A model generated the notes under the pieces. The model saw only the letters and a list, made by a program, of their open reading frames with translations. It searched no databases and was not told where the DNA came from. Position numbers and translations under genes: made by a program. From positions 13,258,022-13,273,021 of the forward strand of contig CM022668.1 in NCBI GenBank assembly GCA_012295275.1: 15,000 nucleotides of DNA. Direction: 5' to 3'. Origin of the DNA: Chrysomallon squamiferum (lineage: Eukaryota > Mollusca > Gastropoda > Neomphalida > Peltospiridae). Below, one piece after another: positions 1-8,934 of this stretch (positions are counted from its first letter, which is position 1; each line of letters begins with the position of its first letter).

Positions 1-425
1 ATCTCCGCGTTTTATAGTCACCCATCAAAAAAAATAAACAGAAATAACAGTCTCTTAAAGGGCCGACGCGGCAATTTGACTGTTCGTTTGACGGTGACGT
101 GTTTAACCGCCAGAGCTCTGCTGTAGAGATAGATATATATATATATATCGCGCGTATCGTTTGGCTCACGAAACGACAGACGGCTAAGGGATAATAAGCA
201 TGCGAGCGTAGACTGCTTTAACGCTTAAGAGAGGTTTATTGATAGAAGCGGAGAAGAGCTCTCATAAGGGTAGCCACCCGAAATGAGCAGCAAGTGGATC
301 GCGCGACTGTCATTGGATTTGAAGACGAGGGAAAAAGAAGAAGGCGGAAAAAAAAGAAGAAGAGAAGAGAAGAGAAAAAGGATCGTTGTTGATGGTTTGG
401 ATGGCTCTGTTGTGATTTTCAAATA

Positions 426-687
426 GGATTATCAACCCTTTCGATTTCTCCTCTTTTTTTTTCTTTTTATCTGAAAAAAAAACAAACAAACAAACAAACA
501 ACGAGATCAGTGCATTTAATGACAATAATCATTTAATGGTTTGTAACTGGCCAGCATAATCCAAGAAACAGCCAATCACCACAGCGACTTTCTTTGGGTA
601 CGTTTTTACCTCCGTCGTTAAAAAACAACAACAACAACAAACCCACACAGCTTAATCCCGATTAGGGATTACCGTCTGATTGGATTA
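426..687. promoter_or_regulatory. Candidate proximal control region: TAATCC cluster plus two CCAAT boxes
   Basis: Five copies of the hexamer TAATCC, counting both orientations, fall in 262 bp: 426-431 (GGATTA), 557-562 (TAATCC), 653-658 (TAATCC), 666-671 (GGATTA) and 682-687 (GGATTA). The third and fourth belong to a perfect inverted repeat, TAATCCC at 653-659 and GGGATTA at 665-671, with a 5-nt spacer. TAATCC is the known preferred site of K50 homeodomains (Otx, Goosecoid, Pitx families). AGCCAATCA at 570-578 and its reverse form TGATTGG at 677-683 match the NF-Y CCAAT-box consensus in opposite orientations. That this is the promoter of the downstream gene is inference from position, about 0.7-0.9 kb before the start codon. 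Confidence 0.4.
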
Positions 688-978
688 TCGCCGCCAACAT
701 TAAGGAAGATTATCTTAACTCGACGTCAAGATGATCGCATTGTCCCGCTGTTCCTGGCGCGGATCAGGGGAACGAGAAACAAAGAGATAATAAGCAAAAT
801 GGGAAACGATAAACAATAGAAAGGCTCGCGCTCTTTTGACAATACAGAAGCACGCGACAGAGTGACATCGGCAACTCGACCCCGCCCGACCTAATAGTAC
901 TACGATGCAGACGTACTAAGCCAGTATGTCTGCCTCTTGTTAGGTCTGTGATACTGTGTTCTTTTTTTTCTCCACCGA

Positions 979-1128
979 ATGAAACGTCACCAAACGAAAC
1001 CAACTTTCAGCAGACGAAAAGAACAAATGCTTATTTTTCGACGTCTGCTCGAGCTGGGTTTTTTTCTTTTTGCCTGTGTCTGTTTCACTGGGTACAGACG
1101 ACTAGGAGACAAAACCGCCTGGGAGTAG
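979..1128 (+). other. Possible upstream ORF, 49 codons
   Basis: An ATG at 979 opens a 49-codon frame that stops at TAG 1126-1128, about 230 bp before the main start codon. The predicted peptide begins MKRHQTKPTF and ends with GDKTAWE; it has a hydrophobic patch in the middle and resembles nothing I know. It would matter only if transcription starts upstream of 979, in which case it could reduce translation of the BMPER-like reading frame. It could equally be a chance frame. Confidence 0.15.
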
Positions 1129-1356
1129 ATTCTTTTTTTCAAATCTCTTTTAATCGGATAAATCTCTTTTGTGATTCTGACGACGTCATTGCGAATTGTT
1201 TGTTTGTTTGTTGTTGTTTTTTTTTGGTTTAATAAACTGTGGTTGTTGTTGCTCGTCGGTTATTTCGTTTTTGATCGTCGAGAAGAAAAGAAGGATTTTT
1301 GGGGGTTTTTTCGAAGAAGAAGAAGAAAAAAATATATAATTATCTTAGGTTGTAAT

Positions 1357-1471
1357 ATGTTTTCTATGGATTTACCAGATCTTTTTGACAACAGGAGATT
1401 TTACAAACGTTTGTTTTTATTTGTTATCGTCATGATGTCGATTTTCCAACCCAGCAACACACAGTTAGCAG
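1357..1471 (+). CDS. BMPER: BMPER/crossveinless-2-like, coding exon 1 (signal peptide)
   Basis: This exon encodes residues 1-38 plus the first base of codon 39. ATG 1357 is the first in-frame ATG after the TAA at 1159-1161, and an alternative start is Met4 (1366). The peptide begins MFSMDLPDLF, has a basic stretch RRFYKR (residues 13-18), then a hydrophobic core LFLFVIVMMSIF (19-30) and a polar tail QPSNTQLA. This is a classical signal peptide with a long n-region, so the product should enter the secretory pathway; cleavage is likely between residues 33 and 38. The exon ends GCA-G and is followed by the donor GTATGT at 1472, a phase 1 junction that joins in frame to the exon at 11315. BMPER/CV-2 proteins are secreted and bind BMP ligands, acting as antagonists or local enhancers. 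Vertebrate BMPER, as I remember it, also has an unusually long n-region. Identity rests mainly on exon 2, since signal peptides are poorly conserved. Confidence 0.75.
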
Positions 1472-1524
1472 GTATGTTGTATTTATTATTATTTGTTGTT
1501 TTAAAATACAAAGTCTTAATTCAT

Positions 1525-1529
1525 TTTAA

Positions 1530-1566
<37 letters not shown>

Positions 1567-2170
1567 ATTATTAATTTTTTCTTTGCTTTAATTAGATATT
1601 CATTTCTTTATTAGCGGTTTTCATTATTTATTTTTAATTTAATAATTTATTTAGTTATTATCTTTATTATTTTTTAAATATTTGATTTGTTTAATATGTT
1701 ATTTATTTTATCTATTTTTTTTATTTTTTTTTATTTTATTTTATTTTATTTATTTATTTCTTTGTTATTTATTTATTTATTTATTGTAATTTATTTATCT
1801 ATTTATTGTATTTTATTTATTTATTTATTGTAATTTATTTATTTGTTTTGTTTGTTTTATTTTGTTTTTTTTAATTTATTATTTTAATATTTTATTTGTT
1901 ATCATACTTAACTTTCTTATATTATTATTTTGGGGGGTTTGCATTGTTGAAAGTAATTTTATTTTATTTTATTTTATTTTATTTTTTTTTTATAATTTTA
2001 AATCTTAGAATTCATTTTAATTGTAGATTGGTTTCTTTGTTCATTTCTTTTTCACTACTCTTTTATTTTCATTAAAAAATATTGATTCATTTATTTATTT
2101 AAATATTTATTTACTTTCTCTGCTGATTTATTACTCTATAAATATTTATCTTTTACAAAAAAAAAAAATT
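1525..2170 (+). repeat. (TA)n, (ATT)n and degenerate (TTTA)n low-complexity block
   Basis: The block starts with a (TA)n run at about 1537-1561 that passes into (TTA)n to 1573. It continues as nearly uninterrupted T-rich sequence built of TTTA, TTTTA and TTTAA units to about 2170. It contains a G6 run near 1931-1936. I see no unique sequence longer than a few tens of bases and no coding signal. Confidence 0.85.
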
Positions 2171-2279
2171 CTTTTCATATTTATTTATATTGTTCCTTTT
2201 TTTCTTCTCCTTTTTATTGTCTGAATTCGAGTCTGCATATTTCAAGCAAATCTTTAACTGTACTTTATTTATCTGATCA

Positions 2280-2460
2280 TTATATATACATACATACTTA
2301 CAAAAATATATATGTGTGTGTGTATGTATGTGCACATTTATACTTACACATTACTTTAAGTACCGAATGTATATGTTTACATATCTACACACACATTTTT
2401 TCCAGTATTCAGTATAATATATATATATATATAAACATGTGATAACATATATACTTATAT
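2280..2460. repeat. Mixed (TA)n/(TG)n/(CA)n microsatellites
   Basis: Short alternating runs occur: TATATACATACATACT near 2281, TATATGTGTGTGTGTATGTATG near 2308-2331, ACACACAC near 2386-2394 and (TA)n near 2417-2432. They are imperfect and interrupted, consistent with old microsatellites. Confidence 0.75.
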
Positions 2461-2559
2461 CAGTCAATAAAGCAAAAACAAAAATTCCAGAAGGCAAAGC
2501 TAGCTATTGTATGTATGTCCATCTGGAGAAAAAAAAAAAAACGATTAAAGAAAAGTAAA

Positions 2560-2865
2560 GGGACGTGGTTGTCAGCTTTCCACAAAATCCATGACGTTAT
2601 TTTAACTGTCCAGTGATTTGGTACAATCCCCAATAAATCTAAAAACCTTCATTTCAAACCGTGAGTAGGAGAGCGCGGGCCCGCGAAACACCAGGCCTCC
2701 CCTCATTGCGCCGAAATATCAACAGTCTCTTGCAGTTTGCTTCTTTCTTTGAGCTCAGCGTGGGACCACATTCATCCATTAATGTTTCCGACCAATGTTT
2801 TCTGTTGTGCGGTATTGTAAAACTCACTGGGGAAATGTTCACTTGAATGTGTGATCCAGCTCTGG

Positions 2866-2870
<5 letters not shown>
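2560..2870. other. Non-repetitive GC-richer island in intron 1
   Basis: This ~310-bp stretch is free of simple repeats and clearly richer in G+C than its surroundings. At its centre is a perfect 12-bp palindrome, CGCGGGCCCGCG at 2674-2685. Open frames exist on both strands (2654-2842 minus, 2661-2846 plus), but both are short, overlap each other and resemble no family I recognise, so I do not call a gene. It could be an intronic enhancer or a decayed transposon. It ends abruptly at a T29A27 run. Confidence 0.4.

Positions 2871-2926
<56 letters not shown>
2871..2926. repeat. T29-A27 homopolymer palindrome
   Basis: Twenty-nine T (2871-2899) are directly followed by 27 A (2900-2926) with no spacer. 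A junction of this kind is self-complementary. It can arise from two head-to-head poly(A)-tailed insertions, from target-site effects at a TTTT|AAAA insertion point, or from an assembly error in homopolymers. Confidence 0.9.
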
Positions 2927-3109
2927 TAGGTATTAGATTATAAAAACAACAAATATTATTTCCTTTTTTTTCGGTCCATCGACAATACTCGCGTTGTGCT
3001 GATAATATACCTCGGATATAGGTTCGGTACGAAAACATATGTTGGCTTCATATGAAGCTATTATTTATCCTAAACGCTCTCCTTATTAAGAGTTTAAAAA
3101 AAGAAAAAG

Positions 3110-3110
<1 letters not shown>

Positions 3111-3144
<34 letters not shown>
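3111..3144 (+). repeat. Poly(A) tract, 34 nt
   Basis: An unbroken A run follows a purine-rich lead (AAAAAAAGAAAAAG) and precedes GAAGAAG. Between the previous A-run, which ends at 2926, and this one lies about 180 bp of mostly unique sequence that includes the 14-bp palindrome GCTTCATATGAAGC (3045-3058). The segment could be a poly(A)-tailed retroposon remnant, but I see no pol III boxes or target-site duplication that would establish this. Confidence 0.8.
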
Positions 3145-3146
<2 letters not shown>

Positions 3147-3292
3147 AGAAGATATTTATGATGGGAATGTTCCAAAAGTAGGTCAAACCGTCGTTACGTT
3201 TTGTGACTTTGTTTAAGCAAAAGTTTTGTAAATTATTAAGAGTATGTAAAACAGAATTAACAAAATTAGTCAAATTGTAGACACATTTGTTT

Positions 3293-3293
3293 G

Positions 3294-3325
<32 letters not shown>

Positions 3326-3548
3326 TTTCTCTCCACACACACACACGCACACACACATGTAATACTTCGTTTTTGTTACACCACACATAGTTTGACTAAT
3401 ATGTATATATGTATTATTATGTGTGCGTGCATATCTGTGTGGGAGCGTATGCGTGTTTGTATGTATGTAGCATGCATGCCTCTGTGTGCGTGTGTGCGTA
3501 TGTGCATATTTATATCTACACCTCTATGTGTCTGTTCGTAAATACAGA

Positions 3549-3587
<39 letters not shown>

Positions 3588-3635
3588 TACATACATACAT
3601 ACATACACACACATATATATATACATATATGTAGG
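3293..3635. repeat. Compound microsatellite block (CT)n, (CA)n, (TG)n, (TA)n, (CATA)n
   Basis: The block runs as (CT)n at about 3293-3331, (CA)n at about 3334-3358, degenerate TG/TA sequence at 3400-3545, then (TA)n at about 3548-3565, (CA)n at about 3565-3587 and (CATA)n to about 3606. It ends with more TA sequence. The open frames read here on either strand (HTHAHTH, YIYIYT, CVCVCV patterns) are translated repeats, not genes. Confidence 0.9.
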
Positions 3636-3639
3636 GCGG

Positions 3640-3815
3640 TTTAACAGTGTGTGATATTTTTGTCACTGATATTATCATAATACGAGACTCAATTTAATGA
3701 CTGTGAGGTTTTATCTGTGAGACTATCATAACGTGAGATAATATTTAGCAAACTGTGAGATTTTTTCCCCACAGATTATTGATAATTCGTAATCGAAACA
3801 TCTACAGCTGTGGTT
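3640..3815. repeat. Degenerate ~52-bp tandem repeat, about three copies
   Basis: Three successive units align by eye. Copy 1 starts at about 3664 and ends with CTGTGAGGTTTT at 3701. Copy 2 starts at about 3714 and ends with CTGTGAGATTTT at 3753. Copy 3 starts at about 3770 and ends with CTGTGGTT at 3808. Each begins with a (CA)CTGATATTATCATAA-like segment, and the shared CTGTG anchors are spaced 52 and 55 bp apart. It is not a simple microsatellite. It might be a minisatellite or the subterminal repeats of a DNA transposon; I see no transposase. Confidence 0.6.
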
Positions 3816-3839
3816 ATATACAAATAAACACACAAAGTA

Positions 3840-3842
<3 letters not shown>

Positions 3843-3875
<33 letters not shown>
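3843..3875 (+). repeat. Poly(A) tract, 33 nt
   Basis: An unbroken A run sits 27 bp downstream of the ~52-bp tandem repeat and is followed by GAGGACCGATCAAG. It may be the tail of a retroposed element that includes the repeat, but no other hallmark supports this. Confidence 0.8.
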
Positions 3876-3881
<6 letters not shown>

Positions 3882-4263
3882 CGATCAAGATTGGGGTGGA
3901 AAAAAATTATTATATCGCGTGATGTAATGTGAAAGATTAATTATATTTGTTAGAGGATTTAATGTGTTATAATAATGTTAAATTGTAAAATATTATGTTA
4001 AATATATAATTTATTTAATGTTCAGTTAAACCTTGAGTAAGAGTTGACAGAAATTAAAACCGTGAAATAAACAGATATTAGTATCTATATATTATTCTGT
4101 TTTTCTCTCTGTTTATCCATCTATATATCTATTTGATGTATATCTAATACAGTCTAAAGAAATATAATGTAATATAAAACAAAACATAAAATAAAGAAAT
4201 AATAAAAATAATAATATAATAAATATAATAAAAATATAATGAAAATGAATAAATAAAAACTAA

Positions 4264-4315
<52 letters not shown>

Positions 4316-4516
4316 TGTTATAAAACAACAATTTTAAAATAAATAAAGTATATATATATTTTATTTTAAATAACAATCATAAAAATTAAATTCAATACTT
4401 ATTTCTTCACAGTTAAATTTGGTTATGTTTATATAAAACTAGAAAATTAATATAAGATATAATAAACGATTTTGTCAGCATATGATAAATGTATGAATGA
4501 ATGAATGAATGAATGA

Positions 4517-4566
<50 letters not shown>

Positions 4567-5197
4567 AGTACTAGTAGTAGTAGTAGTTATAGTGGTAGTA
4601 GTAGTAGTAGTAATAATAATTATAATGATATAATCATTAAAAATATATACATTATTTTAAGGAATATAAGTTTAAAAAGTTAAAATAAAGTAATATTCTT
4701 AATCAAATCACAGATTGTAAAATTGAGTTAAAATAACATTAGGTAGTTTATATTTAAAATAAATAGCAAAGTAAGTAAGTAGGTAACCAACAACTAATTA
4801 ACTAACTAAATAAATAAATAAATAAAGCAAAGAAATAACTTAATCCATTTAGTAACAAGTAAATAAGTAATAAAAAAACATATGAAACATCATTTCTTCG
4901 TTCATTTTTTTCTGTAATTCTTTAATAATTATTACATCATATAAATCATATAAAAATGTTTATTTATTTATTTATATATTTACTTACTTACTTACTTACT
5001 TACTTATTTACGTACTTATTTATTTAAATCTATTCTTGTTAAAATATATTTTTTAAAAAATTATTTATTTAATTATTTTGTTATTTATTTATTTATTTAT
5101 TTATTTACTTATTTAACTCAATTCTTATTATATCGAATAAGAAATATTTAATTATTCATTAGCAAATACAAAAATCGTTATCTGTTGATATTTTTTT

Positions 5198-5229
<32 letters not shown>

Positions 5230-5304
5230 ATTCAAATTATAATAAAATACTTTTTAAAAGGTTTTTACTTTGTTATTTAAAATTAACCAATACATTAAAG
5301 ATAA

Positions 5305-5339
<35 letters not shown>

Positions 5340-5460
5340 AACAATTATAAAAATTACTGATCACAATTTCTGTGTTTAAACATTCAAGAAATTGTCTTTT
5401 ATTTATTTATTTATTTATTTATTTATTTTTTTTGTTGTTATTGTTGTTGTTGTTGTTTTT
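3876..5460. repeat. A+T-rich simple-sequence block
   Basis: This is almost entirely A/T, with arrays of (AAT)n at 4265-4314, (GAAT)n at about 4494-4516, (TAA)n at 4517-4563 and (TAG)n at about 4565-4611. It continues with AAGT/AACT/AAAT tetramers at 4768-4826, (TTAC)n at about 4979-5004, (TTTA)n at 5085-5107, (CTAT)n at about 5204-5221, (AAAT)n at 5304-5340 and (TTTA)n at 5399-5428. Short unique stretches between them (about 3900-4200 and 4380-4490) carry no gene or recognisable element. Confidence 0.85.
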
Positions 5461-5975
5461 TTTTAATTAGACCGTACATTTATTACGAAGTATTTTAAAT
5501 TTGTTAAAAATTCTTTTTAATCAAATACAGACATCAAATATTTATGAAATCAAAACACGTGTACATAAGCTGAATTAAAAACATACTAATTTAAACAACA
5601 AACATTTACCGAAATTCCTTCCTTTCCAAATTAATCGCGAAACGTTTACAAAGTTAAAACATTACACGACGTAATTAAATTACTGTAGATTATACTTTTA
5701 GATAATATCATTTGCAATCGATACAAAGCGGCATGTTCGGTTGTTTACGTAGTCGTTCGTTTGTTTGCTGTTTATATTTCGGAACCCATTTGTTTACTAA
5801 TGGCGGAAATGCTCGAACGTTTCTATGAGAATTAATTAACTAAATTACACAAAAGGGATCTATATTGCTTGCACTCAACAACGTAATTGAAACGACGTCG
5901 CAGGCAATGTCGTTATGTATCTGATCATGTTTTATGGTTGATTTTTGTAAGTCTGAGTAATTTGTGACCTACATG
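5461..5975. other. Non-repetitive island in intron 1 with forkhead-type motifs
   Basis: About 500 bp free of long simple repeats. TGTTTAC, a classical forkhead core, occurs at 5742-5748 and 5791-5797, with the variant TGTTTAT at 5769-5775 between them. An extended E-box-like ACACGTGT also lies near 5556. There is no coding frame of note. Function as an intronic enhancer is conjecture, and such motifs are common in A+T-rich DNA. Confidence 0.3.
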
Positions 5976-5978
5976 GCA

Positions 5979-6033
<55 letters not shown>

Positions 6034-6235
6034 TTTTATTATTATTATTATTATTATTATTATAATTATTATATGTAATTCGTTAATTGTTATTATCATT
6101 GTTTTATTATTATTATTATTATCATCACCATCAACTTATTATTATTATTTATTATTATTATTATTATTGTTATTATTATCATTATTATTATTTTTACTAT
6201 TATTATTACTACTATTACTGATAAATGAATTAATT
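5979..6235. repeat. (TAA)n followed by (TTA)n, inverted trinucleotide arrays
   Basis: A (TAA)n array from about 5979 to 6032 is followed at once by (TTA)n from about 6035 to 6065. More interrupted (TTA)n follows to about 6213, with CATCACCATCAAC near 6122. Because TTA is the reverse complement of TAA, the first two arrays form a long inverted repeat with almost no loop. Confidence 0.9.
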
Positions 6236-6698
6236 CATATTTCGTAAAAGAGCATTTTAAATATTAATGATCGTTAAATCTTATCTATTATTTTTTGTTC
6301 ATTTTTATTCATTCATTCATTCATTCATTCATTTTCGGAATGTTGTGAATACATCTGATAAGCACCTACTTACAGATATTCGTGATTATAAATACATTTT
6401 AATTAGGTAGATTAATTTGTACAGGTAACATACATTATGCTCACTTCTTTCTTACTAACACACTAACCTGCAGGATTAGATGATTAATTAATTTAGAAAT
6501 GTATATATATAATAAAATGAAAGCGAAACTTGTATTCAACAACAAAATATATGATATTATGATGTTTATGTTTACATCTCTCAATATTTACTAAATAAAT
6601 AAATAAATAAATTTAAATTTTATTATATACATTAAAAAAAGGGACGAATTCTATCTTTGCCAAAAAGGAACGTAAACAATCATACCAGACATAATTAT

Positions 6699-6742
<44 letters not shown>

Positions 6743-7190
6743 TACCTATAGATAAGTTACGAGAGACACATCTTTTTAATTTTGTTTATAAATCATTAAA
6801 ACTTAAATCGTATATCAGAGGCACACTTAAAAAAATAAATTTCTTAAAACGTTCGTCCTTGATAAAAAATTTCAAAGATTATTTCACTTTAAAATCATTT
6901 CTTTATAAGATTTTGTTATATTTGTTTGTTTATTTATTTATTTATTTTTTTTTGTAAACATTTCTCCCTCTCTTTCTAATCGCTGTTATGGGACTGCTGA
7001 AAAAATTTCTATTTTTTTATTTACATGTCATGTATTCTGGAAATGTTCAGGTGACAGATTGATAAACATACGTACATCTAAACCGTTATCACCTTTGATG
7101 CGGTGTTTAAGTTTGTAATAAACATAAATATAACTTTCGCGGATTTTATCTCGACTCTGAATAAACACAGAAACTAACTGATATATTTGT
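6236..7190. other. A+T-rich intron sequence, no gene seen
   Basis: It contains (ATTC)n at about 6308-6332, (AAAT)n at about 6594-6612, an unbroken A36 run at 6703-6738 and (TTTA)n at about 6928-6948. The rest (6340-6590, 6740-6920, 6960-7190) is unique A+T-rich sequence in which I recognise no coding region, RNA gene or mobile element. Confidence 0.7.
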
Positions 7191-7194
7191 ACGT

Positions 7195-7300
7195 GTGCAT
7201 ATATCTATGTGTGTATATGTATATGTATATATATGTGTGTGTGTGTGTTTGTGTGTGTATGTATGTATGTATGTATGTGTGTGTGTGTGTGTATGTACAT
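7195..7300 (+). repeat. (TG)n/(TATG)n compound microsatellite
   Basis: Runs of TATG, TG and TATA alternate, including (TATG)n at about 7257-7275 and (TG)n at about 7277-7291. The following 7301-7745 is A+T-rich with (AAAT)n at about 7719-7740 and no identifiable feature. Confidence 0.85.
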
Positions 7301-7745
7301 AAACGCTACATAGTGTCTATAACTGTATCAAATTAATAAAACAATAAATATATATATATATAAAAAAAATGTTAACTTCTTACTATTTATATAAGTGAAA
7401 ATCTTCCTAGATAGAGAACATACATGTAATAATTTCCACATTGTTTATCTAACTTCGTACGACCGTGATAAATAAACACATGCAAATCTTAGAACAAGTT
7501 GATCGAGTCCAGTGTAAATAAAAATATGAAATGATGTTTTCTGTTTGATATATTGTTGTTTATTTTATCTTCTTGTACAAACATTACATGCTTTAAAAAG
7601 CAGATATACTTTTCATTAAATTCAAAAATGATGTATATTCTTAGTAACGGGATTATACAAACAGTGTAAGTGATATAAAACCAACGGGTGCATTATATAT
7701 AGTCAAACGTTTTATAATAAATAAATAAATAAATAAATAACAGAA

Positions 7746-8230
7746 TTATCCTCGTACTACTTCTGCTACTACTACAGCAAAACAACAACAACTGCAACTG
7801 CTACTACTATATTGCTGTTATCACTGCTACTACTATTGTTACTATTAAAACTGTTAGTGCTACTATTACTAATCCTACGATTACTATGACCATTGCTGCC
7901 ACTACTACTTATTCTAATACTACTACTACTGAAAATTTACAATTATCACTGCTAATACTACTGCTATTACTACTATTACTATTACAATGTTACTACTAAC
8001 ACTGCTCCGACTTTTATTATTATTATTTCTATTACTATTACTATTCCTACTATCGCTACTGCTAATAAAAATAGTATTGGTTAAACCACCACTGTTACTC
8101 TCCTGTAATAATTTAATTATATTATGCTGCTACTACTACTACTGCTGCTGCTACTACTACTGCTACTACTTCAGTGACTGTAAAAACTATTGGTTAAACA
8201 ACCACTATTACACCTCTTATAGCATTGACG
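7746..8230 (+). repeat. Imperfect (CTA)n trinucleotide tract
   Basis: For nearly 500 bp the sequence is built from CTA/TAC units with variants CTG, TTA, CCA and CAA, densest at about 7752-7995 and 8128-8172. It translates to Leu- or Tyr-rich nonsense in the frames open through it, so I treat the open frame at 7987-8244 as repeat sequence. The reverse-complement repeat (TAG)n occurs about 0.7 kb downstream. Confidence 0.85.
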
Positions 8231-8329
8231 ATAATACATTTTAAAACTTGAGAAAACAAAAATAAACAGATTTATTTTTAAAAACATAAAATGGCGATCG
8301 CAAAATAAAAAGCGAAAGAAGCGAACCAG

Positions 8330-8625
8330 TTAATTTACATATTAGTTTACGTATATCTGTAGCGGAACACCCGTGTTGTGGTCAGCCCTAAACTGGCATT
8401 AAGTCTGTTGATATCCCGCACATAAAACGACGCATAGCAGAAGGGCGGTTAGAAAAATACCAGTCTACAATAGTACCGTCCCTTGCCGCTGAGTTCAGAC
8501 TGGCACCCCGCGGTACGTTTTAAAGCGCATTCCTTTCGTAACAATGAAGCGTCACGGGGTACAAGAACCTGTTGAAAGTTTTGCGCGTTCCGTCAAACCA
8601 GATGGCTCCTAGGTGTGAGACTGGT
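8330..8625. other. Non-repetitive GC-richer island in intron 1
   Basis: About 295 bp of unique sequence with several CG dinucleotides (for example CCCCGCGGTACG near 8506) sits between the (CTA)n tract and a (GT)19 run. Every frame is broken within a short distance. I recognise no SINE, transposon or exon, and it is compatible with a regulatory element or old insertion. Confidence 0.35.
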
Positions 8626-8626
8626 G

Positions 8627-8628
<2 letters not shown>

Positions 8629-8666
<38 letters not shown>
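8629..8666 (+). repeat. (GT)19 dinucleotide repeat
   Basis: A perfect (GT)19 run directly abuts the unique island. A second, interrupted TG-rich stretch lies at about 8800-8830. Confidence 0.95.
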
Positions 8667-8667
<1 letters not shown>

Positions 8668-8934
8668 TGTGTCTGAATGAAAGCTGAGGTGTTGTCCTTC
8701 AGTGATTTAGGTTCTGGGCATTTTTATACAGCGAGTCTAAGCGGTTATTTAAGAAACAGAATAAAACAGGCATTTTTTTTTTATTATGTTCATTCGTCTG
8801 TGTGTGTATGTGTGTGTCTGTGTGTGTGAATGTTAATTTTGTTTAAACAGACATATTTATTTCAAGATAATATTTTAATCTTTAGGCTAAGATTTTGTTG
8901 TTGTTTTTGTTTTTTTTTTATTTCTTTTTATTAT

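Larger units (their letters stand above)
1..1356 (+). other. 5' flank and presumed 5' UTR of the BMPER-like gene
   Basis: This stretch has no coding region I trust. It is more balanced in base composition and less repetitive than the introns. Short simple repeats occur: (TA)n near 133-148, (CAAA)n near 481-500, (CAA)n near 626-640 and T-runs near 450-480. It precedes the start codon at 1357, and an in-frame TAA at 1159-1161 shows the reading frame does not extend further upstream. Promoter and 5' UTR must lie here or further upstream, unless an untranslated first exon exists elsewhere. I cannot place the transcription start site and see no clear TATA box at a sensible distance. Confidence 0.5.

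Noticed and set aside
225-525. Minus-strand frames rich in Phe, Leu, Ser and Lys
   Set aside because: They come from A/G-rich and T-rich tracts of the 5' flank, have no domain features and overlap each other.
764-1003. Minus-strand 79-codon frame of mixed composition
   Set aside because: It is short, lacks a recognisable domain or splice context, and lies in the presumed promoter/5' UTR. I treat it as chance.
1171-1356. Open frame continuing upstream of ATG 1357
   Set aside because: It has no in-frame ATG between the TAA at 1159-1161 and 1357, and position 1171 is GTG. The segment is most likely 5' UTR.
3287-3678. Overlapping frames with Cys-Val, His-Thr and Tyr-Ile repeats on both strands
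   Set aside because: These are direct translations of (TG)n, (CA)n and (TA)n microsatellites.
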